A stretch of 64,000 nucleotides of DNA, taken from Nyssa sinensis. Its lineage: Eukaryota > Streptophyta > Magnoliopsida > Cornales > Nyssaceae. The notes beneath the pieces were generated by a model that was not told the origin of the DNA, made no database searches, and saw only the letters and a program-made list of their open reading frames with translations. The position numbers and the translations under genes were made by a program. This document shows, piece by piece, positions 35,601 through 47,600 of this stretch (position 1 is its first letter; every line of letters starts with the position of its first letter). The stretch spans positions 35,870,597 through 35,934,596 of the forward strand of contig CM018038.1 of NCBI GenBank assembly GCA_008638375.1, read 5' to 3'.

Positions 35601-38600
35601 GCTGGATTTTCAATTCGTTATATTTTTTGGATTGTACAGCATTCCACTATTTCTTTAGATTCTTTAGTGGAATTTTCGATTAACATGAACCTTTTCTAGT
35701 GGTCAGGGTGAGAGCGGGATGTTTTTCTTATATGTACATCTATCACGTACATGGGTGTGTGTTCCCCTTTTGACCAATTTTTGAATAAATTATTACTTAT
35801 CAAAAAAATTGAGGCAGCCTTATGGGGTGAGAGAGAGAGAGAGAGCGAGAGAGAGAGGGTGGAGAAATTTGTTGCAACCAAGTTGTCAACCTTGATCCAC
35901 AAATCTTTTCAAAGCTAGAAAAGTTTTAAATAATTTGAAATGAGGGGGAGACCCCTATTTATGGTAATTAGAGTGTAACAGGGAAACATGATCAATGGAG
36001 ATAATGCCAACACAGTAAGAGAATATTCATTGGAGGAATGAAATGTGTTGAGCATGACCCCCAAATAATGTCTCTCTCAAAAGGACAGGTCAAGGTGTAG
36101 ATGGTGGAAGAGAGTACATCTTAGTGAAGCCCTTGATTTCAACCATTGAGCCACAAACTTTTAGGATCTCAGATTGGACCATGTTGAAGCTCAGGGACTG
36201 CACCACAATGCACATTATCTATGATACACATTTCACCTAGACAGGTATTAAGCAATGGATTGTAAGGCATTGTGTGCTGGACATGTATCACATTATCTAT
36301 GGGGACACACGCCATCTGGAGATCCTTGAGTATTCAGTCCTTACACATGGCAGACTATGAAGTTGACGTGTCAACTTGGTGCTTCACACTGTGAAGTGAG
36401 GTCTAGTCCCCCATAATCTTTTATTTATTTGTTTCGTGCCTTGTTACTTGTTTGTTTCATGCCTTGCTGTTTATTTGTTTCTCAAGTTGAATAATTCCTC
36501 GTCATCCTATCATTTGTATTTTCTTTTTCGTTTGGTATAAAACAAAGTAAAACAAAGAATGGTAAGACACACTACTATCTTCTTTTGGTGTACACTTAAA
36601 TTTATGTATGAGTGCAACATAATGCACATACATTCGACTTGGTAATATCCTATGCAGCTTAGATTTCATTTGTCTCGTGCAATGGAGCCATTGACTTGTA
36701 GCATTTTACATGTTAGCTAAGGTATCCAAAGAATTTTGCAAGATGGTGATATGTATTGACAAATAAAGTAAATTATATTACATGATAGAGATTAGTGTAT
36801 TTACTAAAATACAAAAATGTGGGACTTCATTTTTACTTTGGGCCATGAACTTCAAAGCAGCACATGATGCGTGCTTCTAGTAATGGATAGCCGAACATTG
36901 TAAACTTCTCTTCGCTTTACATCCAAAATAATTTTTAAGTTTTAGATTGTATGGTATGACACATTCTTCAAATTGATAAAATTGTGGAAACCAGAGCTCA
37001 GAATAAGATATGTGCAGATAGGGGAATCATAATTAATCTTAATTTTCAACCTAGCTCCCGGATTGGGACTCAAAATTGTGATGTATGTTTTCATATGATT
37101 TATTTTGGACCATGCGTCATGTGATGACATCAGTTGTTCCATGTTTAGGAGTCAAAAGCCATGTAGTGGTGAGCAGCAAGCTCGAATGAGCATCATCCAC
37201 TGAGAGAGTACTAAATAAAAAGGTTTCTTTGAAATCTTTATGATTGGCTTGGTGTCATAGGAGTATCAAGTAGGTCATCAGATCTGCCTTATTCAGTTTG
37301 ACTGCTTTGTGATGGGGCCTGGAGGTACCCTAGTGCCCTTTTTTTTTTTTTATCAGTACCCTAGTGGCAAATTTTGAGTTAAATGAAGATGAAAAATTTA
37401 ACCAATGAATACATGTAGCCAGTTTAAATTCACGTAGATTGACTCCTCATCCGTATTACTATCCTTATATTGCTCTTCCCACTTTAGGTAAATGAATTTA
37501 TCTTCAGAAAATGGAAATTTTGAAATTTTCTTGATAATGTATGAAATCTATTGCTCAGGATAATTTACCAGCGGAGAAGCCACGACAGATTTGTGGCCTC
37601 GGACTTCCAGGTATCAGTTTACAGTTGTTACTCACTTTGGTTCTTTATTATTATTATTATTTTTTTTGGGGTGGGGGGGGGGGGGGTGGGGCAGGGGGTC
37701 TTCTGAAAAAAATTCAACTTTATTTTAACTTATAAGGATTCTGTTACAACTGGAGGCAAAACTGTATTGTCTGGGTAGTGCCTCACATGCCACCTACAAC
37801 ACATGTCAATTTAGTTTAGCTTGTAACATTGGACTGAAATCAGGTGTTTGATCCCATAAGTTGCCTCAGTTTTGGTTAGACCAAGTTTGTTCGTAACTTG
37901 ACACTCCCTTTTTGTATGCCATTTAAAGCTGCTATTCATCTCAGAACAATTTTTTGCTCCTTGCATACATCCCTTACCCTCTTTCTCTCTCTCTCTCTCT
38001 CTCCCCCTTTTCTAAATCTGGTACATATTTTGTTGCCAAGTAAATCTTTCTTTTTATCTTGCAGAGGAGGTCTTGCAGGGCATTGCTGCAGGCATTGATC
38101 TCTTTGACTCAACGTATGTAGCTTAGTCTGGCACTATTGTCTTGAGAGTTCCTCTCTTGATGTATTTCCTGTTATAAGTTGGGTGCCTTTGTACTGTTTC
38201 CCAGGTATATCTATCATCTTACAATTGGAGGCTTTGCACTTACCTTTCCACTAGATGGAATCAAGAGACATGTATCCAAGCATGTATCTCATTCACAGCT
38301 AAGTGATATAGGACGTGACCACACCAAAATTAATCTGAAAGCAACAATTTACAGGTAACTAATTTTATCTCTCTCCCTCTGTAAAACTTCCTCAAGAAAC
38401 TTTTGATTTTCTTAATCTTGGCTTCCGGCTATCAAGATTGGGAACTCAGATTGAAATTTCAATTAATATTCTTTCTTTATAGAGAATGATTAAGGTTTTG
38501 TGTTATGTCACAACCCAAAACCCACCCTTTGTGGATTTAGGATCGCAACCAACTTATTCTTCAAACAAGCCATACAAAATCCAAATAGGTTGCATCTCTT

Positions 38601-41600
38601 AAGTGATTAATTTAAATTGGCAGCAGAATTGTCCATCAAGTTTCAAGTCTAATATAAAAATTAATGATGCAACCACATCTGGATAGGCAAAATAAAATAT
38701 TAGCTACATAGTTCATACATCAAAGGTTTCTCAAGTATATCTAGATGAGAAGTTGATATGGAATTTACAAAAGATTGTCTAGTACAAAAATAACATCACA
38801 TAGTCCACACACTTCCATATTCGTCCATCATTTCAAAAAAACCTCTGACTAGATTCTCATTCTTCATCCATAACATCACTCCTAAAAAAGGGTGTAAATA
38901 ACTGGAGTGAGCTTCATTGAGCTCCTGAGAGAATTTCATAACATGTCAAGGGTTTGAAAACTGTTTATATCGTTCTTTACTAAAATATCTATATTCTTTA
39001 GAAATTAGAGATAGTCAAATCCAAATAGTTGTCTAGGTCAAAATACGGGGAATTCAATGTTTAATGTAAATTATATTCTATATCATGGACTTATTATGTC
39101 AATATTCAATGTAAGTCATTTCTATAGCATAGTTCGATGATTTGATGTTTAATAGTTCGATGTTCAATCAAGATTCAAAGTCAATATGTTCAAAGTTACA
39201 TGTTCAATAAAACTACTTCTATGGCCAATAGATTAGAACCTTGCTGACTAAGATCACTATTCGATGGAGCTAGTTCAAAGTGTTGATCAATGCAGCTAAC
39301 CACAAATTATACCCCGTGGCTATGGTTTGATAAGGTTCGATAAAGTCATAATCTGTTCGATAACTACTACTCATAGAAGTCCAAGAAAATCAAAATGTAT
39401 CAAAATTAAATCCAAAGTCAATTATAACCAATAGTCCAAACGTATTTCTTAACATAAATATATCCCACAATTCATATTCTCCAAAGTTATGGATAGCAAT
39501 ATTATAACAATGCATGCTTTCAAATTCTATTTGAGTACATGTCATATAACAGAAATCATAACTGAGTTCAATACATATATCTATATTCGAAAATTATCTT
39601 AACATGGCATGAAATGCTTACCTTAAGTTCAGAAACTTGGCAATGCACTTTCCTTAGTCAGGAGGTCCTATAATAGTGTTCAAACTCTTGTTAAGAACTT
39701 GCTTATAATACAATATTGTTTAAATCATTATATTAGGGTTCTAATTAGCTTAAACGGACCTCATATTTGAGTCCATAAGACCCAAAAACCTTTGGGTAGG
39801 ATCCCTTGTTTTTGTCAGAATTTATTTGGTAGTTTAATTGTACACTAGGAACATACTTGGAATTATTCTAGTTGTCATTTTACATTTTTTGGAGCTAAAT
39901 TTGATGGAACGGACCTCACAGTTGACTTCGAAATGTCGAAAAATGCTAAAATAGCTTTTTTTGAGTACAAAATTGGCCTAAAATATCAAAGTAGAATTTT
40001 ACCAAAAAAATATGTAATTCCTTTAAATTTGTCCACTATTTTGGAATTAAGAAAATCAACTAATTTGAAATTAAGTTCCAATTCTTCACAGATTTGTAAT
40101 TTTTAGAATTCCAATTTCATAACCCTGCTCCTAAACAGTCCTTATCCCTAATTTGGGGGTTATCCAGAATAGGGATAACCCTATTCCAATTCCCAATTTA
40201 TTAAATTGTAGCCAAACAGTCCCAATATAATATAGAAACATTAAACTTAACCCAATTCATAACCCGATTGCCCATTGACTAGACCCGGCCGGGTCAACAG
40301 TTGTCCGACCCAACCCATACTGATCATCTTCTCCGGCAACACGTTAGTCACCTTCTCCGGCAACGATTGCCGGAATTCTGGAAAATTCAAATTTTCTACT
40401 CGTTGTCCTTAACGTCATTATAAGTCTTTTGGTAGCATTTTGGGGCATCAAAGCTTGTCATTTCAACCAGAATCGTGAAAACACCATTTTTCGGTGAGCT
40501 CATGTAAATGACTGGTTCTCTCTCTACGATGGACCAATCTCCTCCTATTTCAAAGGGTTGCAAGTCCGTGTCCTCGAAATCAAGTCTAGGGTTCATTTTA
40601 AACAAAACCCGATTTCAACCTAAAACCTGCAACCGTCTGTTTCTCCCTCATTTTTGGGTCAAGTGGTTCATTCTTGTTCATGGATTTAAATTGCAGTCGC
40701 GGGATACGAATTGGTCGCGGTCGCAGTGTAATGGTATCGAGAGTATGGGGTCATTTGTAACGAGAATCGGAAATTGCAACCGTAAATTTTTTTCAAACAC
40801 TAACAAACCTCTTAAAAGTCATTGATACACATATCTTGATTACAATTATCACATTTTAATCTTTTTTACTATTAATTTTTAATTTTCTAATACCTAAAAA
40901 AATATTTTTTTTTATAAATAACTTAAGAAAATATTTTATTATTTTATATGGATATTTTAAAGTTAAACTAATAAGAAATATCATTTAATTTGAATAACAT
41001 TATAAAGAATAATATAAATAATAACAAAAAATAATTATAAACATAAAAATCAATTTAGTTGATCAAGTTATGGAATAAAAAAATTTACAAATTTTGAGGC
41101 CAAGAGGCATTTTCGAATTGGTATTGACCCAAATATTTGGTTACCTATTTCAAGGTTTTTTTTTTTGGATTATTTTGTTAAGTATATCTCTTGAATTTAA
41201 ATGCTATAAAAATAGAAATCATAAGAATTCTGTAGAAAAAAAATAAAAAATAAGAAAAATAAAAAAATTGAAAAAAATACCATAAAATAGATGTAGCGGT
41301 CCTGTAACGGCCGATACGTAATGGTATCGGCCGGCTGTGAATTTTAGTAACACCAATATATCGGCCAATATTGGTATCCGAGGCTCAAAAAATCGATTCG
41401 TAACGGCCGATACATAACGTAACAGCCGTTATATAACACCATGTTCTTGTTGCATTTTAACCCTCACACAACTTGCTTTAAAGCCTCATAGCTATTGTCC
41501 AGTTTTTCATCCATGTATGCATTTGGCCAGGACCTTGGTGGTTAGCCATGGCGGATCTCGTGCATGGGGTTGTTCTAGGGTCTTTTCGTCTCATTTTAGA

Positions 41601-44600
41601 TGGTGAACAGTCATAAAATTTACACGGAAACTGAATAGAAAGGAGTGGTATAGCTCATACCTTGATCACAACTTGTTCTTTGATCTTTTCTTCTTCTCTC
41701 TCTCCAGGTCTTCTCCCTTTCTCTCTCTCTCTACGCCATGCAAGAATTGCACTCCCTCCCTTCCTTCTATTTTGCTGTATTTCCAGAAGAGTAGAATGAA
41801 GAGAGTGGTTGCCTTTTCATAGCCAATTCTTCTAATAAGCCTACGTTGCCACGTGTCCATGGAATTCCCATGGACCACTCCTCATTGAGATCAAGTATGG
41901 GCTCCCTAATCTGTCAAGTTAGTGTAGAAATTCAGAACTTTTGACCCTTGTTTGTGGTGGTGGTTGATGGGATTTTTCCCATCATTACACCTATATATAT
42001 ATATATATATGTCACATGCCATGCATGTTTACATCATTGCATGTGCATCCTTGTGTGCCGTACACTACATTATATCATCATATATATCCTCATTCATAAT
42101 TATCATACTTAATCTAGATTAGGGACCCTAATTCTTACTAGGTGCACTTGTGCATAATTTTTCCTTTCTTAGGCATAATGTGTTAATATATTATTCACAA
42201 TTTACTCTAAATTAAGGCTCGTCACCCTAGTACTAGTCTTTGACTTTTAGTTCCATTTTGAGAGTTATCACCACCAATTTATTGGCTTATTGCATCTATT
42301 TTCCATTGTGTTCCCAAAAATTCAAAGTCTAATATCCCAAACAAATTTCAAGGTTTTTAGAGTAGTTCTTCATAAATCATCAATAATCACACATAATCAC
42401 CCAACTAATTGGGTAGGGGTGTTACATGTTATTCCCTTTTTCCACCCTTATTTTTTTTTAGTTGAACTATAGACTATTCAATTATTTCTGTTATTTTCAT
42501 GAAATGTTTTGTTTCTCAACAAATTTCAAAATTTATTGGAATTTGCTAATGATTTTGTTGAAATTCTGAAGGAACCTTAAACTTTTTGCCAATGATATTT
42601 AGTATAGGTCTTTCTTTCTGCAATTGGTTTGTTTGATATCTTTTGTCACGCCCCAGGTCCCCAAAGACCCAGGTTGTGATCGACTCCCTATGATACATCT
42701 AGTAATATTTAAAGTTCACCCTACTTGATTTTCATTCCATGAATTATACTATTTACTATTTAACTATTATACATTGTTTCTTGAAACCCCATGCATGAAA
42801 AACAAAAACAAAAAAAAAATCAGATTCATTTAGGATACAACCTATGGTTCATTTCTTTTTTTGTTCACTAAACGGTTCAGCCCTATTTGAAGCCCCATAT
42901 CTCTCAACTCATAAGACCTGATATCTTGAGTTTTTTAGGGCATATTCTAATATGAGTCTACTTTCAGTGAGCTTTGGAATTACTCAAAATTACATGCAAT
43001 AGCTCAAGTTATTAACAAAATGGTGAAGGCAGGTCTCAATTCTTCTGTTCACACAGCAGGTCCACCCTATTTAAAGCTCTATATCTCCCAATTTATAAAA
43101 CTTGCTATTATGAGCTTTCTATGAAATATTCCAGAACTTGGAAGCACTCAAAAAGAGTATCTGGAACTCAAGTTATGAACTGATTTGTAAACTGTGGTCA
43201 AATTTTGCACAGATTTCTTAAAATCACCATAACTCCCTCAATATTTGCCTAATTAAGGTCATTCTTGAGTCATTTGAAAGCTAAGACAATGAGGGTTAAT
43301 TCTGTAAAAGCTGAGATTCTCATTCCGTAGGATGTACGAGATATGGTCTTTCAAAGTGGGCTATTCTACACAGCCTTCAGCAGAAATGCTAAATTCATGC
43401 CAATATCATTTTAGCGATGTTATAATTCGTTCTTGAATACCTTTTTTTCTTACAAATAAATACATACCACATTACATTCATACTCTTATGAGTCCAAAAC
43501 ATAAGTAGCATTAGTACATGTCTATTTTCTAAAGAAGCCATAAAATACTAGTCTTCAAGTAATGTAATCTTCATACAACCAAAAATAAACCCATCTTCAG
43601 AAGAAACCAAAGTAGTCTTAACCTCTAGTTGAGGACATGTCAAATGGTCAGCACCTTGCCGGAACCTGCATCTGGTAGGGGTCAGTACCTCAGTAGGATA
43701 TCTAAATAGGGGAAATGAAAATGTTGTAATGTGTATGCTTGTGGAGGTGTAGCGACATGCCAATGAAAATATTTATTAAATGAAACTAAATAAATTATAG
43801 AATAACAATGTAATCTAATTAAATTTTAAGGATTTTATTGTATTGTGGATGAGTCCTGATTTTCTTCTCACTTTCTCATTTTACAATTTGTCATTACATT
43901 TCACAATTTAAGTTTGGGTTTTTATCCCAACCCCCTAACCTAAGCTTTGGCTCCCGACAAGCCTATTTGGGTTTTACGGGCTACTAACCCGCCGGACATC
44001 CATAATCCAAACCCCGCGCGGGTTCTCGACTCGCAAGCCGAAGGGAAGCTCACTCCCACATCAAAATTAATAGCCCGGGATCGCAATCTCTCATATACTC
44101 CAAGGCACACAAGTGACGCATTGCAATCTCACATACACTCTAGAGCACACAAAGACGTCTCTAGTTTCCCCATCTTTCATTTTTCTTCATAATTCTCCAT
44201 GAATAATCAATCTTTTATCAATAAGGGAGTTTACAATTTATCTATCAATTCATATAAACAATGTATATATCACCCGAGGTCCATTTCCATCAACTCAAAT
44301 AATTTCCATTCATTTACAAGTAAAGGGGTTTCAAGTTATACAAACTAGTAAAGGGCTTTAAATGAAAACTAACAAGTTATGGAGATAATGAGAAATAATC
44401 TAGGGATATCAAGAAGAGGGATCATGCTTTGGGTAATTACAACAAGAGTAACATTCCAATTCAAGAAATACGAATAAATTAGTGTACAACCCTACATGTA
44501 ATTCTTGATAAACCTCAAAAAGAAATACAATTACATAAACCCAATTATAGTTTTAAACCAAACACAACCTAACAACTTTAAGCATCTCAATTTCTTCAAG

Positions 44601-47600
44601 TTTAGAAATCCTACCTCACTTTTTGTGCAAACTTGGAAAACCCTAAGTTGATTTCTTTGATTTCTTCCAAGAGCAAAGATGAGTGTCAAATTATCTTCAA
44701 TCTTCAAGAATTGGCCCAAGAATCCTTCTTTTTCTTCTTCTCTTTTCCTCTTTCTCTCATTTTCTCTCTCTATTATTCAGCCCAGCCGTGTATGTGTTGT
44801 GTGCCCAACCCTTTTTTTTCCTTGTGTGTGTATTTTGTGTGTGTTTTAGGTGTAGCATGTGTGAGCGTGTTAAAATTTAAATGTGTGGTGGAGATTTACC
44901 CACATTATAACATTTGACCACTCACTTTTAAATATTTTTATGTATACAATAACCCATTAACCCATATTGTTTCCTTTACTCAATTATCTCATTAATGGGC
45001 TTTTTGTCTTTTTACAATCCCAAGGAAGTCTAAATTCTTTTAAATTCATTTGCATGTATCCATTTTATTTTTATTGGGTCTAATTTATATTTCATATACT
45101 ACTAATTTAATTTTCTCAATTAAATTTATAGAACATTAATTATTTCTCCAATTTAATTATTTATTTAATTTCCATTAAAATAACGGGGCTTTACATCTTT
45201 CACCATGATGCTCCACCTGTTTGACACCTGTTTGGACACTTGGAAGAGAGTTCAGTTTTTTCTATATCCAATTTGTGCAGAACAGACATGATACGCCCTT
45301 TTGTTATGGAACTTATTTACTAGTTAGTACTTTCTTTATTTCACTCTCTAAGATTTCTTTTAATACACACACAACTTCAAACAGAAATAATTGCTAATTT
45401 TCATTTAGTAAGAACAGTTAACTAACACATACAAACATATCAATGCATCTGTATAATCATATTTCAGATTTGGCAGTTGTCATGTGTGACACCTCATGCC
45501 CTTTTGGAGTTGCACAACACTAGCTTCTGTGCCTGCCTATGGATCATTGCTTGTAACCTATGTGATATTGCTTAGTTTCCTATTTGCATGAAGCCTTTTA
45601 TTTGTGGCAATGAAGAATTTTACTGTACTGAGTTTGTAAAGTTAAAAGAAAGTCAAATTGAGTGATGTCAATTTGACATGGAGCACTCCTATAATTTGTA
45701 TTGTATCTTTACTTCTGATATAATACACACATGCACACACACATGCGCGCACGTAATCACACACATACATAATATATATACATATACATATATATATATA
45801 TATATTGATAAGCAAATTATTTATTTATTTATATCTTTACGTTTGATTTTGTTTATGCTATTTTCTTTTGAAGAAGTAGAACATTGATATTAGATGTCTC
45901 AGATAATCCAATTGGAGACTTCGTAGATGGTTCTATATGGTGGAGACCATGGTTACCACAATTCACTCCTCCCCTAGCGAATTGCAAATTGGGATCGCAT
46001 GATCCAAAATATAGATCATTAGCGATTTGGCACGCAAGATTTAACATTCCAATCTAAAATATCAAAAGTCTCAAAAAAATTATATAAAATACACACTCAT
46101 CATTGGGATTTTATTTTATAATGGCTTAGATTCGTTGAAATCATTTTGGTTTATATACATATATACCAATATTATTATAAATACACTCAAAAAGCATATC
46201 ACATTTAAATAAACGTATTTCGTTCTAATAAAGCGATCCAAAGAAGCCTACCCCTAACTTACCATATTCTATAACAAGTGGCGATCTACGTTCCCGTTCT
46301 TGTTCCCATTCCCTGTACCATAACGATCCACGTTCTAAGTAACATTGGTGGAGACGTATTTGAGCTAATTAAGAAGAAATGGCTAATAGTTGGGTTTTTT
46401 CCTAAACTTACTGTCTGGATGATAACGAAATCCTTGTATCTCTAGAAATATAAGGGTATTATTTTCGTTTGAATATGTCGGATTTTGGGAGAGCATCTCC
46501 AGCAATCTTCAATCCCCACGATGACCTTACATATGTATGGCTTCAATGATCAATTTCTGTCAAGACTAGATTTTATGACAAATTCAAATGTCCTAAAAAG
46601 TAAGTTTATGTGAAAAACAAACTTGTTCTTTCCTGGAAAATAGAATCATAGCTGCAAGATGCAGACATCTGAATATGACTTTGCTCTTCTACAGAAGCAG
46701 CTAGATATTTCTTGACTGCTTCACTTTCTTTTCTAGCTGCCTTGTCTTTTAACCGTAATTCCTTCCTCAAATGATGTACTTGAACCTTGAAATAGGATGT
46801 AGGAATCTAGGACTGTGGAATTGACTTACATGAGGGGTGAATAGGTCACCTAATCAACTTCTTAAAATATCTATCAATTTTAATTTTGGTGATAAGGATT
46901 AAAGTTTGATTAGTGCAGTATCTGAATGTTCACATGCCTGCAATAACAATGTGTTTATGAAATCAATTTAAAACATGCAATTATATAGAGAGAGAACACC
47001 AAGATTTTTACGTGGAAGACCCTAGAAGGGAAAACCCAACAATAACTTGTCTAGATGCACATCAAGAAGAAAAAGAGTACAGACTCTAACTCGACCTACA
47101 AATGACTCAAATTATCAAAGCCTTATCGACGATTTCAAAATTTTTCCACTTGAATCCACAAGCTCTCCTTCACAGTTCCGCCTCCGAATCCTCGAATGAC
47201 GAACAAAATTCGAATCCTCGAATATTAGTCTCCACCGATCGCGCAAACTGAAATCTTTCACGCAAGTACTTCCCTCATTTTGTTGTAGAAAATGATAGAA
47301 AATTGTGTTTAATGTTTTGAGACTATGGTTTTCTATGTGTTCTTTATTCTTTAATAATAAAAGGTATGCACTCACTCTCGAAAATCGAAGACTCTTTTTT
47401 TCATGCTCAATAAACTCTCTAAAAATCTCTCAATAATAATGCATAGGTCTCCAATTTGTTTTTTAAAAGAATTAATTTCTGTTAGATCACCAATTACTTC
47501 AAAAGCTTAAGTTATTAGAGAATGGGCCTAACAATTTATGTCAAGCTCTCAACACTCCTTACGTGCGACCACAAACTTGCACATGGATAGGAAAATCTCT

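Larger units (their letters stand above)
30729..37558 (+). other. QTRT2 intron between exons D and E (6.8 kb)
   Basis: It holds a GGCCGTTAC-rich repeat, a (TA)n tract at 31150, an antisense Copia remnant and a LINE tail. Nothing was recognised in 35030-35490 or 35930-37550. Confidence 0.7.
38516..42426. mobile_element. Probable solo LTR of a Ty3/gypsy element, interrupted by a hAT MITE
   Basis: The unit starts TGTCACAACCC and ends GGGGTGTTACA. A perfect 5-bp duplication, TGTTA, flanks it (38511-38515 and 42427-42431), as for LTR retrotransposons. It lacks gag, protease, RT and integrase. Without the nested MITE it would be about 3.1 kb. Long LTRs with TGTCAC...GTTACA termini are typical of Tekay/Del chromoviruses as I recall them. 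I did not verify a second LTR; it is either a solo LTR or a coding-free derivative. Confidence 0.68.

Noticed and set aside
37541..37735. Frame containing exon E as a small glycine-rich protein
   Set aside because: The glycines come from the intronic G-run after the exon donor; only 37559-37610 is coding.
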